Assembly (NCBI GenBank): GCA_021775805.1
Contig: JAJFHD010000104.1
Location: 1 to 64,000 of the forward strand
DNA from: Alphaproteobacteria bacterium
GTDB lineage: Bacteria > Pseudomonadota > Alphaproteobacteria > Rhizobiales > JAJFHC01
Direction: 5' to 3'
Length of the DNA: 64,000 nucleotides
The translations under genes were made by a program, and so were the position numbers. How positions within the stretch are numbered: position 1 is the stretch's first letter; every line of letters begins with the position of its first letter. The notes under the pieces are model-generated. The model was not told where the DNA came from. It saw only the letters and a program-made list of their open reading frames with translations, and searched no databases. This document shows positions 52,836-61,855 of the stretch, piece by piece.

Positions 52836-55168
52836 ACGACGTGGCCCGCGAACCGATGCTGGAGATAGACAGCCTGGCGGGCGGTTATGGTGCCATACCG
52901 GTGCTGCATGGCGTTTCGCTGACCGTGAACGAAGGCGAGGTCGTCGGGCTGCTGGGTCACAACGGCATGGGCAAGACGACCCTGCTCAAAACCGTTATGG
53001 GATTTCTGCCGGCAACCGGCGGGTCGGTTATCTACGACGGTGACAATATTACCCGGGATGCCCCGTTCGAGCGCAGCCGCTCAGGGATCGGTTATGTCCC
53101 TCAGGGACGCGGAATCTTCCCCCAACTCTCTGCGCGCGACAACTTGCGGTTCGCCTGGCATGAGGGCGCAGGTCCGGCGAGCGACGATGCGGCGGTCGAG
53201 GAAATTCTGCGTGACTTTCCGCGGCTTGAACCCCTGCTGGACCGGCAGGCCGGCGCCCTGAGCGGCGGCGAACAACAGATTCTTGCGATCGCGCGGTGCC
53301 TGATCGCGGAACCCGCCATGGTCCTTCTCGATGAACCGACCGAGGGCATTCAACCGTCAATCATTGCGGAAATCGGTGAGCTGCTGGGGCGGATTAGACG
53401 GGAACGCAATCTGACAATCCTCGTGGTTGAGCAGAATCTCGATTTCCTGACTGGCCTGTGCGACCGGCTCCTGATCCTGGAACGTGGTGCGGTGGTGTCG
53501 GAGATCACCGCCGACCAGATGAACAGTCCGTCCCTGACCGATGAATTTGTCGGCCTGGGAACCGGGCGGGTTACTACGGCTTCGGGGACCGCTCCATCCA
53601 GGCCAGGTTCAAATAGACCACAAGATATTCTCCGCCCCATCATGGAGGCTTATATGACCGTACGACGCCCGACGCTTGAGGAAATGCGTGCCATTGTCAG
53701 TGACCTTGGCATGTCCATGAGCGATGCCGAAATCAGCGAATACATGACGATCATGGAAAGCACGTTCAAGGCCTATGACGTGGTCGATGCCATGCCCGAC
53801 GAAGTGCCGGCGGTACGCTATCCGCGCACGCCGGGCCATCGTCCGGGAGCCAACGAAAATCCACTTAACGCCTGGTACGTAAAAAGCGAAGTCAGGGGCG
53901 CCACTTCGGGCCCGCTCGAAGGCAAGCGCATCGTGTTGAAGGACAATATCTGCCTGGCGGGCGTTGCCATGATGAACGGGGCCTCGACCCTTGAAGGGTA
54001 CACACCGGATGTGGATGCGACCATCGTGACGCGGATTCTCGATGCCGGCGGCACGATCGTCGGAAAGGCCCACTGCGAGTACTTCTGCCTGTCGGGTGGC
54101 AGTCATACCAATGCAACCGGCCCGGTACACAACCCCTACAAGATTGGCCACACCGCAGGCGGTTCGTCTTCGGGGTGCGGCGCGCTGGTAGGCTCGGGAG
54201 AAGTGGAAATGGCAATCGGTGGCGATCAGGGTGGATCGATTCGCATGCCGACCTCGTTCTGTGGCGGCTATGGCATGAAGCCGACCCACGGGCTTGTGCC
54301 CTATACCGGCATCATGCCGATTGAACCGACCATCGATCATGCCGGCCCGATGACGACGACGGTCGCTGACAACGCGCTGCTGCTTGAGGTTATCGCGGGT
54401 GAGGATGGGCTCGATCCCAGGCAGTTCGCGCCGCGTGTGGACAAGTACACGTCAGCGCTTGGCCGTGGCGTTTCGGGATTGCGAATCGGGGTCCTGCGCG
54501 AGGGCTTCGGCCTGCCGGTCAGCGAGCAGGATGTCGATGCCAAGGTGCGTGCCGCGGCGGAGAAGCTTCGCGGTCTGGGTGCCGACGTCGAGGAGATCTC
54601 GATCCCGCATCATCTGGACGGCACCGCGGTCTGGACGCCGGTCGCCCTGGAAGGCCTGACCGATACGATGATGCACGGCAACGGCTTTGCAACCGGCTGG
54701 GAGGGGCTCTATGTGACCAGCCTGTTGGATTACCACGCCAACTGGCGGACCCGGGCGAACGAGTTGTCGCCGAGTCTCAAGATCTCGATGTTTGTCGGCG
54801 AGTACATGCTCAAACATCATCGCGGTCACTATTATGCCAAGGCCCAGAACCTGAGCCGCCGGATAAAGGCGGCTTACGACAAGGCGCTGCGGTCCAGTGA
54901 CCTCCTGCTGATGCCGACCATGCCGATGACGGCGCCGCCGATTCCCGGCCCGGACGCGGAACTCTCGCTCTACATCCAACGGGCTTTCGAGATGATCCCG
55001 AACACCGCACCGTTCGATTTGACCGGCCATCCGGCGATGAGCGTGCCGTGCGGCCTTGTCCGCGGACTACCGGTTGGGTTGCAGCTGGTGGGTAAACATT
55101 ATGACGAGTCGACCATCTACAGGGCCGCCCATGCGTTAGAGCAACTGGGCGACTGGCGCAACATGTGA
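52832..55168 (+). CDS. ABC ATPase (LivF/UrtE type) fused to an amidase
   Basis: A 778-aa unbroken frame. Residues 1-~245 are an ATPase: Walker A GHNGMGKTT at ~42-50, LSGGEQQ signature, Walker B MVLLDEPTEGI. After a ~30-aa Pro/Ser/Thr linker, residues ~275-778 are a full amidase-signature enzyme with the complete Lys370-Ser445-Ser469 triad; the spacing (75 and 24) equals that of FAAH (142, 217, 241). No stop lies between the parts. An internal GGAGG and ATG at 53654 could also make free amidase. The arrangement would couple amide import to hydrolysis at the membrane. I cannot rule out a recent loss of the upstream stop. Confidence 0.88.
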   Translation: MNDVAREPMLEIDSLAGGYGAIPVLHGVSLTVNEGEVVGLLGHNGMGKTTLLKTVMGFLPATGGSVIYDGDNITRDAPFERSRSGIGYVPQGRGIFPQLSARDNLRFAWHEGAGPASDDAAVEEILRDFPRLEPLLDRQAGALSGGEQQILAIARCLIAEPAMVLLDEPTEGIQPSIIAEIGELLGRIRRERNLTILVVEQNLDFLTGLCDRLLILERGAVVSEITADQMNSPSLTDEFVGLGTGRVTTASGTAPSRPGSNRPQDILRPIMEAYMTVRRPTLEEMRAIVSDLGMSMSDAEISEYMTIMESTFKAYDVVDAMPDEVPAVRYPRTPGHRPGANENPLNAWYVKSEVRGATSGPLEGKRIVLKDNICLAGVAMMNGASTLEGYTPDVDATIVTRILDAGGTIVGKAHCEYFCLSGGSHTNATGPVHNPYKIGHTAGGSSSGCGALVGSGEVEMAIGGDQGGSIRMPTSFCGGYGMKPTHGLVPYTGIMPIEPTIDHAGPMTTTVADNALLLEVIAGEDGLDPRQFAPRVDKYTSALGRGVSGLRIGVLREGFGLPVSEQDVDAKVRAAAEKLRGLGADVEEISIPHHLDGTAVWTPVALEGLTDTMMHGNGFATGWEGLYVTSLLDYHANWRTRANELSPSLKISMFVGEYMLKHHRGHYYAKAQNLSRRIKAAYDKALRSSDLLLMPTMPMTAPPIPGPDAELSLYIQRAFEMIPNTAPFDLTGHPAMSVPCGLVRGLPVGLQLVGKHYDESTIYRAAHALEQLGDWRNM
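53644..53656 (+). promoter_or_regulatory. Internal ribosome site and start for free amidase
   Basis: GGAGG at 53644-53648 is followed five bases later by ATG at 53654, where the amidase domain begins (MTVRRPTLEEM). It would allow free amidase to be made beside the fused form. An in-frame ATG at 53642 is also present but lacks a ribosome site. Confidence 0.6.
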
Positions 55169-55263
55169 CGGACTCGTTTTGGCGGGCACCGGATGGTACT
55201 GTGGCACGTTGAAAGACCCGGTCGCGGGTGTGCTGGTTCGGCCATGAGCAGGGAGTCTTGATA

Positions 55264-57030
55264 ATGGATCTGTCGAAACCGCTGACAAGTCTCGATGGGG
55301 ACGGCGACCGCGCGGGCGCTGACCCGGAAGCCTTGCGCCCGATTGACGGCAAGGCCTATGTGACAGGAGACAAGACGAGCCCCTTGTGGCGCAAGACGAT
55401 ACCGCAGGTTTTGCGCGACACCGCAGGAACCATGGGCGGCAGGGAGGCTGCCGTCTTCCGGGACCATGGCGAACGTTGGACCTGGAACCAGTTGTCGCAG
55501 AGAGTCGACCGGCTGGCAGCCGGTTTGCTGGCTCTGGGCCTGTCCAAGGGCGACCGGCTGGGAATCTGGGCGCCGAACCGGCCGGAATGGCTGCTCGTCC
55601 AGTTTGCGACCGCCCGCATCGGTGTCATCATGGTCAATATCAACCCCGCGTACCGGACCTCCGAACTGGAATACGTTCTCAACAAGGTCGGGTGCACGGC
55701 GCTGGTTCTCGCCCAATCCTTCAAATCGAGCGACTACGTGGAGATGCTGTGTTCAGTGGTTCCTGAAATCGATGGCAGCGAGCCCGGCCGAATCAGTTCG
55801 AGCCGTGTGCCGTCACTGCGCACGGTTATCCTGATGGGTGCGGAAACCGGATCGGGCATGTACGGCTTCGAACACATCATGTCGCTTGCAGGCCCGGCCC
55901 AAACCCGGCGGCTGGACGACCTGGACCGCGCGCTCGATCCTGACGATCCGATCAACATACAGTTCACCAGTGGCACGACCGGGTCCCCGAAAGGGGCTAC
56001 GCTCAGTCACGCAAACATCGTGAACAACGCGCGGTTCTGTGTGCGGACGATGAACTTCACGGAAGCCGACAGGCTCTGCATCCCGGTGCCGCTTTATCAT
56101 TGCTTTGGCATGGTGATGGGCACACTTGGTTGTGCCACGACGGGTGCTGCCATGGTCTTCCCCGGCGAAGCCTTCGAACCTGAAAGCACGCTTGCGACAC
56201 TGGAAGCGGAACGATGCACCGCACTCTACGGCGTTCCCACCATGTTTGTGGCGATGCTCGACCATGACAGTTTCTCCGGTACAAGCCTGTCGAGCTTGCG
56301 TACCGGAATCATGGCCGGGGCGCCGTGCCCGATCGAGGTCATGAAGAAGGTGGTCTCCGACATGCACATGTCGGAAGTCACGATTGCCTATGGCATGACC
56401 GAGACCAGCCCGGTCTCGTTTCAAAGCCACACCGACGATCCGATCGAAAAACGGGTATCAACGGTTGGCCGGATCCATCCCCATGTGGAAGTCAAGATCA
56501 TTGACAAAAACGGGAACACTGTGGGGGTCGAGGAAGACGGCGAGCTGTGCACGCGCGGTTATTCGGTCATGCGCGGCTACTGGAACGACGAGGCCAGGAC
56601 GGCGGAAGCGATCGACGGGGCCGGCTGGATGCACACAGGCGATCTGGCGACGCTCGATGCCGACGGCTATTGCAATATTGTCGGACGGGTCAAGGACATG
56701 CTGATCCGCGGCGGCGAGAATGTCTATCCGCGCGAGATCGAGGAATTCCTGTTCCGGCATCCCAAGATCCAGGAGGTTCAGACCTTCGGTGTGCCGGATG
56801 AAAAGTACGGCGAAGAACTTTGTGCCTGGGTCGTGCTGAAAGCGGGAGAAACTTCGACCGAAGAAGAGATCCGTGCGTTCTGCAAGGGCCAGATTGCCCA
56901 TTACAAAGTCCCGCGTTACGTACGCTTCAAAGACGCCCTGCCGATGACGGTGACCGGCAAGCCCCAGAAATTCAAGATGCGCGATGCCATGATCGATGAA
57001 CTCGGACTGAAGGTGACGAAAACGGCGTGA
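55264..57030 (+). CDS. AMP-forming fatty-acyl-CoA synthetase
   Basis: A 588-aa acyl/aryl-CoA ligase. The AMP-binding P-loop [18 protein letters not shown], the GMTETSPV motif, the [20 protein letters not shown] linker (Asp/Gly hinge) and the C-terminal catalytic Lys region [13 protein letters not shown] are all present. It would activate a carboxylic acid, plausibly the acid released by the amidase. ATG at 55264 has AGGGAG upstream; the longer reading (55228) is less likely. It follows the fusion gene by 95 bp, so cotranscription is possible but not certain. Confidence 0.9.
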   Translation: MDLSKPLTSLDGDGDRAGADPEALRPIDGKAYVTGDKTSPLWRKTIPQVLRDTAGTMGGREAAVFRDHGERWTWNQLSQRVDRLAAGLLALGLSKGDRLGIWAPNRPEWLLVQFATARIGVIMVNINPAYRTSELEYVLNKVGCTALVLAQSFKSSDYVEMLCSVVPEIDGSEPGRISSSRVPSLRTVILMGAETGSGMYGFEHIMSLAGPAQTRRLDDLDRALDPDDPINIQFTSGTTGSPKGATLSHANIVNNARFCVRTMNFTEADRLCIPVPLYHCFGMVMGTLGCATTGAAMVFPGEAFEPESTLATLEAERCTALYGVPTMFVAMLDHDSFSGTSLSSLRTGIMAGAPCPIEVMKKVVSDMHMSEVTIAYGMTETSPVSFQSHTDDPIEKRVSTVGRIHPHVEVKIIDKNGNTVGVEEDGELCTRGYSVMRGYWNDEARTAEAIDGAGWMHTGDLATLDADGYCNIVGRVKDMLIRGGENVYPREIEEFLFRHPKIQEVQTFGVPDEKYGEELCAWVVLKAGETSTEEEIRAFCKGQIAHYKVPRYVRFKDALPMTVTGKPQKFKMRDAMIDELGLKVTKTA

Positions 57031-57120
57031 GTTTGCAGTAGAGACTCAATACGCCGGTTCCCGTCTGATTCATTCTTGACCGCGCGATCGAGAATATCGC
57101 AATTGCTGCAGGACCTCGTC

Positions 57121-58041
57121 TTAAGAAGTTTCTTGCTGGCCGCTATTGGCCGGCAATGGCCGAAGACCTTCAAAAAGGTCTCGGTCGGTGCCGATCAGTT
57201 CGGTGATCATGTCAGCGAAGAGCCGGATGCGCGAGACGCGTCTGATATCGGGATGGTAGAGGATCCACAGGTCGAAACTGATGCCGGGTACCGGATCCGG
57301 TTCGAGTCGGCGCAGGGTTGAGTCCTGATCTGCGATGTAACAGGGCAGCAGCGTCACGCCGAGACCGCTTCGAACCATCGAATGCATGGCTGCCATGCTG
57401 TCGGCCTGGTGTTTGAACTGAATCTCTTCGGGAAGATTGCCGAAGATTAACCGGTTGTATCCTGCGTCATGGACGCCAATCCAGTCCCAGTCGGCCCGGC
57501 CAGCGGACGTGAACCGTTCCCCTGCCGATCCTTGTGCGGCGTAGAGTGCGTAGGCCGCCGATGTCAACCGGCGACCGACAAGCGTTTCGGGAGGATGTTG
57601 TGTAAAGCGTAAGGCCAGATCTGCTTCTCCCCGGCTGATCGACAATTGCGATTGGGTGCAGGCGACGCTGAATTCGATACCTCGATGTTCGTCAAGAAAC
57701 TTCCAGAGGAATGGGGAAAGATAACCCATGAGCAGGATTTCGGTGCACGTGATGCGCAGGCTGCCGGCGGGCTCCTGGTCCTTGCCGTAAATCTTGCGGT
57801 CGACCTCTGCCAGATCCTCTTCAACCCGCTCCACGGTATCGAACAGATCCATGCCAACGGTGGTCAGTTCGTAGCCGTGCTGCGTGCGGTCGAAAAGCCG
57901 TACCTTGAGCTTTGCCTCAAGGGCCTCCAGGCGCCGTGATACAGTCGGTTGGCTGACACCGAGGACCTTGCCGGCGGCCGTCAGGGACCGCTCACGGGCA
58001 ATGGCGAGAAAGTAGCGATGATCGTCCCAGTTTGCGGCCAT
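57121..58041 (-). CDS. LysR-family regulator
   Basis: A 306-aa LysR protein: HTH DDHRYFLAIARERSLTAAGK, VSQPTVSRRLEALEAKL; effector domain after residue ~90 (GSLRITCTEILLMGYLSPFL). It is divergent from the FAD-linked oxidase gene across 101 bp that contain a perfect ATAGCAA-N11-TTGCTAT box, so it very likely controls that gene and itself. Confidence 0.88.
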   Translation of the reverse strand: MAANWDDHRYFLAIARERSLTAAGKVLGVSQPTVSRRLEALEAKLKVRLFDRTQHGYELTTVGMDLFDTVERVEEDLAEVDRKIYGKDQEPAGSLRITCTEILLMGYLSPFLWKFLDEHRGIEFSVACTQSQLSISRGEADLALRFTQHPPETLVGRRLTSAAYALYAAQGSAGERFTSAGRADWDWIGVHDAGYNRLIFGNLPEEIQFKHQADSMAAMHSMVRSGLGVTLLPCYIADQDSTLRRLEPDPVPGISFDLWILYHPDIRRVSRIRLFADMITELIGTDRDLFEGLRPLPANSGQQETS

Positions 58042-58051
58042 TCAAAATTGT

Positions 58052-58076
58052 ATAGCAACTATGTGAAACTTGCTAT
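58052..58076. promoter_or_regulatory. LysR-type T-N11-A operator
   Basis: ATAGCAA (58052-58058) and TTGCTAT (58070-58076) form a perfect 7-bp inverted repeat with an 11-bp spacer, the classic LysR recognition-site geometry. It lies 11 bp before the LysR start and 67 bp before the oxidase start. Confidence 0.7.
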
Positions 58077-58142
58077 GGCACTTCAAAAATTTTGACGGTC
58101 TACTGATGCTGCTGAGATTTAATGCGAATTGATGGAGTCCCG

Positions 58143-59528
58143 ATGAACATCATTTCACCAATCGACCGGTCGAACGTCGCGCCGCTTGAAGAGAGCTTTT
58201 CAGGTCAGATTCTCCTGTCCGGCGATGACGGCTATGACATTTCCCGACGAATTCACAACGGAATGATCGACCGGCGGCCGGCGGTCATTGCGCGGTGTGC
58301 GGTGAACGCCGATGTGGTGGACGCCCTGGCCTTCGCACTCGAAAATGACCTTGAGATCGCAATTCGTGGCGGTGGGCATAACGTTGCCGGCCGAGCGGTT
58401 TGCGACGATGGCATGATGATCGACCTGAGCCTCATGAAGGGCACATGGGTCGACCCGAAACGCCGACGCGTCCGGGTGCAGGCCGGCACCAACTGGGGCG
58501 AATTCAACCGGGCGACGCAACTCCACGGGTTGGCCACGACCGGCGGTGCGGTGTCATCCACAGGTGTGGCCGGTCTCACGCTGGGCGGTGGTTTCGGGTT
58601 TCTGTCCGGCAAATGTGGTTACACCATCGACAGCCTGCGTTCCGTTGAAATGATAACAGCACAAGGCGAGGTGGTGCAGGCTTCCGACGAGGAGAACGCG
58701 GATCTGTTCTGGGGTCTGCGGGGCGGCGGCGGCAATTTCGGCATCGCCACAAGTTTCGAGTTTGACTTGCAGGCCATCGGTCCAACGGTTCAGGGTGGCA
58801 TGATTGCCTATCCATTCAGCGCTGCGCGGGAAACCCTGAGGCTTCTGCGCGACCTCACCGCCGACCTCCCGGACGACCTCACCATTCTTGCAGGGTTTAC
58901 CCATACGCGTGACGGGCAGGGCACGAAGCTTGCCGCCTTGGTGCCTTGCCAATGCGGTTCCTCGGCCGAGGCGTCGGCATCGATTGACCGGATCAAATCG
59001 TTCGGAACGCCGGTTGCTGACAATCTTGGACCGATGCCCTATTCGGCCTTGAATCAGATCTTTGACGCCGGCGTTCCGAAGCTCGATCTCTACTACTGGA
59101 AGTCCTGTTTCATCGAAAAGCTCAGCGATGACGTGATCGGCATTCTGGAAACTCAGTTCGCCCGTTGCCCTTCACCAAAAACCAAGATCTTCGTCGAACA
59201 TTTTCATGGTGCGGTATTGAGACAGGAGCGTGCCGCGATGGCCTTTCCACACCGTGACGAGGGCTACAGCATTTTGATCATCACGCAATGGACCGATCCG
59301 TCGGACAATGACCGCAACATCGCCTGGGCCAGGGAAACCTATGACCTTTTGGCGCCTCACAGTCGGGAAGGTGCCTACACCAACTACATGGACGACGACG
59401 AAAGCAAGACCCGCGTCCGACAGGCCTTCGGCGACAATTTTCCACGTCTACAGATGTTGAAGGACCAGTACGACCCGACAAACATTTTTCATAGAAACCA
59501 GAACATTCCGCCGTCCGCTGCAGGGTAG
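58143..59528 (+). CDS. FAD-linked oxidase, berberine-bridge-enzyme-like
   Basis: A ~461-aa flavoprotein with a PCMH FAD-binding N-terminus and BBE C-terminus. The His of RGGGHNVAGRAVCDDGM is the expected covalent FAD link; the second-attachment region reads FLSGKCGYTIDSL, without the Cys seen at the corresponding GLxCDN position of many bicovalent members. GGAG site before the ATG at 58143. Family enzymes oxidise sugars, alcohols or alkaloid-like compounds; substrate here unknown. Regulated by the divergent LysR gene. Confidence 0.85.
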   Translation: MNIISPIDRSNVAPLEESFSGQILLSGDDGYDISRRIHNGMIDRRPAVIARCAVNADVVDALAFALENDLEIAIRGGGHNVAGRAVCDDGMMIDLSLMKGTWVDPKRRRVRVQAGTNWGEFNRATQLHGLATTGGAVSSTGVAGLTLGGGFGFLSGKCGYTIDSLRSVEMITAQGEVVQASDEENADLFWGLRGGGGNFGIATSFEFDLQAIGPTVQGGMIAYPFSAARETLRLLRDLTADLPDDLTILAGFTHTRDGQGTKLAALVPCQCGSSAEASASIDRIKSFGTPVADNLGPMPYSALNQIFDAGVPKLDLYYWKSCFIEKLSDDVIGILETQFARCPSPKTKIFVEHFHGAVLRQERAAMAFPHRDEGYSILIITQWTDPSDNDRNIAWARETYDLLAPHSREGAYTNYMDDDESKTRVRQAFGDNFPRLQMLKDQYDPTNIFHRNQNIPPSAAG

Positions 59529-59592
59529 TCACCCCACGAATCGGGGATACGGCAATACCGGGGTGTTCCGTCTTTGAAATCGCTCCACAGCT

Positions 59593-59798
59593 TCAGTCGT
59601 CCGGGTAGTGTCCTGTCGGATTGTAACGCCATTGCGTCCTGTCGAGCGGGGAAATGAAGAATCCCGAGGCGGCGGCTTCCAACTGGATGACGTGTTCGCT
59701 GGTGTTGCTCCTGTCGGCACTCAAGAAACCGAGTTGCACGGCGTCGTCATAACCCCATCCTTGTGCAATTCGTCCGCGAGCTGATTGAAACCCTTCAT
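59593..59798 (-). pseudogene. Small 68-aa gene with a one-base frameshift
   Basis: The ATG at 59798 has a good GAAGGT site 5 bp away and starts only 4 bp after the AraC gene's stop. It reads MKGFNQLADELHKDG and then shifts out of frame at a run of four C (59753-59756; G on the coding strand). Adding one G restores a frame that continues YDDAVQLGFLSADRSNTSEH and ends at a TGA at 59595. The 5-G to 4-G change may be a real mutation or a homopolymer sequencing error. No family recognised. Confidence 0.55.
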
Positions 59799-59802
59799 GG
59801 TG

Positions 59803-60726
59803 CTACCTTCTGAACGATTGAGGGGTTGAGCCAAAATAGTTCTGGAAGGTGCGGGTAAAATAGCTCCGGCTCCTGAGACCGACAAGCTCAGCGATGCGCT
59901 TGACCGGCAATTCCGAGTGCGCCAGCAGGGATGCGGCTTTCTGCATGCGCAGATCACGCAACAGTTCCATTGGGCCGCTGCCATAGGCGTCTGAAAACCT
60001 CTTGGCAAACGTGGCGCGGCTCATGCCGGCACTGTCGGCGAGGCTTTCGACCGAATGGGCGTCAGCGGGATGGTCGAGCATGCGCCTCAAGGCACTCCAT
60101 AACTTTTCGTCGACCAGGGCTGCCATCCAGGCAAGACCCCGGTCGTTGGCCATGAGACGTTCCCGCAACAGGTGGATCATGCACTGGTGCAGAAGAGCCC
60201 TGATCAGTGCCTTGCTGCCCAGCACCGGTTGCACCAGTTCCCGGACCAGATCGTCGATGACGGAAAAGGCCCGGCTGCCGGCATCCTTGCGCTCGACAAT
60301 CGGCTGCCGGACAAGGTCGAGTATGCCACTGACGCCCGTTATGCCGACGCTCACGCGACCGCACAGGGCCACCAGGACTTCCTCTCGGCTGACGTTATCG
60401 CCGCCGACCAGATGGTGCTCGATGTTGAGTCCGGCGGGCTTGCAGATTGGCAAGGGCGTTCCGGGCCGGCCAGAGCCGTTTATGGCGTGCGGCAGAAAGG
60501 CCGGGGCCAACACCAGAGTTCCGGCATCGACATCGACGGACCGGGTTGCGTCAAACGTGATGGTTCCGGAACCAGCCAGAAAATAATGCAAGGTGGCATT
60601 CGGCTGACGGCCCAGCCCAAGCTGGCATCGGCCATGCAGTTCGCACAGCGCGAACGGGTCGGCATCGATTTCGAGGGCGTCAAAAACGGGTTCGAAAGAC
60701 ATGGTGAAAGTATCCGTTGTGAGCAT
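59803..60726 (-). CDS. AraC-family transcriptional regulator
   Basis: A ~307-aa activator with an N-terminal cupin-like sensor domain (TLHYFLAGSGTITFDA, TLVLAPAFLPHAI) and a C-terminal double HTH (SVESLADSAGMSRATFAKRF, then RIAELVGLRSRSYFTRTFQNYFG). A shorter start at 60702 is possible. Divergent from the exported cysteine hydrolase gene, across 116 bp that contain a CGTGC-N4-GCACG palindrome. Confidence 0.87.
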   Translation of the reverse strand: MLTTDTFTMSFEPVFDALEIDADPFALCELHGRCQLGLGRQPNATLHYFLAGSGTITFDATRSVDVDAGTLVLAPAFLPHAINGSGRPGTPLPICKPAGLNIEHHLVGGDNVSREEVLVALCGRVSVGITGVSGILDLVRQPIVERKDAGSRAFSVIDDLVRELVQPVLGSKALIRALLHQCMIHLLRERLMANDRGLAWMAALVDEKLWSALRRMLDHPADAHSVESLADSAGMSRATFAKRFSDAYGSGPMELLRDLRMQKAASLLAHSELPVKRIAELVGLRSRSYFTRTFQNYFGSTPQSFRR

Positions 60727-60747
60727 GCCGGGCTCAAGTCACATGAA

Positions 60748-60761
60748 CGTGCACAAGCACG
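60748..60761. promoter_or_regulatory. Palindrome in the AraC/hydrolase divergent promoter
   Basis: CGTGCACAAGCACG consists of perfect 5-bp arms around ACAA. It lies 22 bp before the AraC start and 82 bp before the hydrolase start; a possible binding site for the AraC regulator or another factor. Confidence 0.4.
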
Positions 60762-60842
60762 CAAGGAACGCTTCTCAGACGATAAGGCACACGCCCGAGA
60801 TCATATTGTTGATGTTGAAAGCCCCTTAAAAGGAGAAACACC

Positions 60843-61664
60843 ATGTGTGAACATCATGACGAGAAGCCAGGCATGGATCGCCGCCAAGCCCTCAAGGCGG
60901 GCCTGGGAGTAGGCGTTGCCGCAGCCGCCGCGGCCGCCGGTGCCCACGCCGCCTCTGCAGCAGAAGATCCCTATGCGGATCCCGCCAGCCCCGCTTTGCC
61001 GCCCAGCGACATGAAGCTTATCGGCTCGCGGACCGCCCTTGTGGTTACCGATCCGCAGATTGATTTCCTGAGCCCCAAAGGGGTGACCTGGAAAGTGGTC
61101 GGTGCCAGTGTCGAACATCACAACACGGTCGAAAACATCGAACGCCTGTTCAAGGCGGCAAAAGCCCGCGACCTTACCGTGGCGGTGTCGCCGCACTACT
61201 ACTATCCCACCGACAAGGGATGGCGATTCGAAGGCGCGCTCGAAAAGCTGATGCACAAGATCGGCATGTTCGACCGCAAGGGTGCGCTGACGACGGAAGG
61301 CTTTGAAAACTCCGGCGCGGACTTCATGCCGCAGTACAAACCCTACATCAACGACGGCAAGACAATCGTCACCTCGCCGCACAAGCTCTACGGCAATGAA
61401 TCGAACGACCTGGTGTTGCAGCTGCGCAAGCAGAGAGTCGACCAGGTCATCCTGGCCGGCATGTCCGCCAACCTGTGCACGGAATCGCATATGCGTGAAC
61501 TGCTGGAACAGGGCTTTGAGGTTGCCGTGGTCAAGGATGCGACCGCTGCTGCCATGTTACCGGAAGGCGATGGCTATCTCGCCGCTCTCACTAACTTCCG
61601 GTACATGGCCAATGCCGTGTGGAGTACCGAACAGGCGGTGGAATTCATCAAAAACGCGGCCTGA
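60843..61664 (+). CDS. Exported isochorismatase-family cysteine hydrolase
   Basis: A 273-aa protein. The N-terminal MDRRQALKAGLGVGVAAAAA is a twin-arginine (RRQALKAG) export signal with cleavage near ASAAE. The mature part is an isochorismatase-fold hydrolase: Asp in VTDPQIDFL, cis-peptide and Cys region GMSANLCTESHMRELLEQGF. Such enzymes hydrolyse isochorismate, N-carbamoylsarcosine, nicotinamide or similar amides; the periplasmic location is uncommon. AAAAGGAG site before the ATG. Confidence 0.82.
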   Translation: MCEHHDEKPGMDRRQALKAGLGVGVAAAAAAAGAHAASAAEDPYADPASPALPPSDMKLIGSRTALVVTDPQIDFLSPKGVTWKVVGASVEHHNTVENIERLFKAAKARDLTVAVSPHYYYPTDKGWRFEGALEKLMHKIGMFDRKGALTTEGFENSGADFMPQYKPYINDGKTIVTSPHKLYGNESNDLVLQLRKQRVDQVILAGMSANLCTESHMRELLEQGFEVAVVKDATAAAMLPEGDGYLAALTNFRYMANAVWSTEQAVEFIKNAA

Positions 61665-61855
61665 TCCACCGCGTTCCGCTTGCGCCTCGGTGAACCGTAC
61701 CGGCTCACGGAGGCGCCGGCGGATCTGGCCCGAGGCGCTACCGGAACACCGCCGCTGTTTGGCTTGATTGCCGTTGCGCTTTTTGTTGCTTTCGCTGGTG
61801 GAGACCCGTCATAATCAGCCACAATTCACAATTCACAAACGCGACTGACGGAGCC

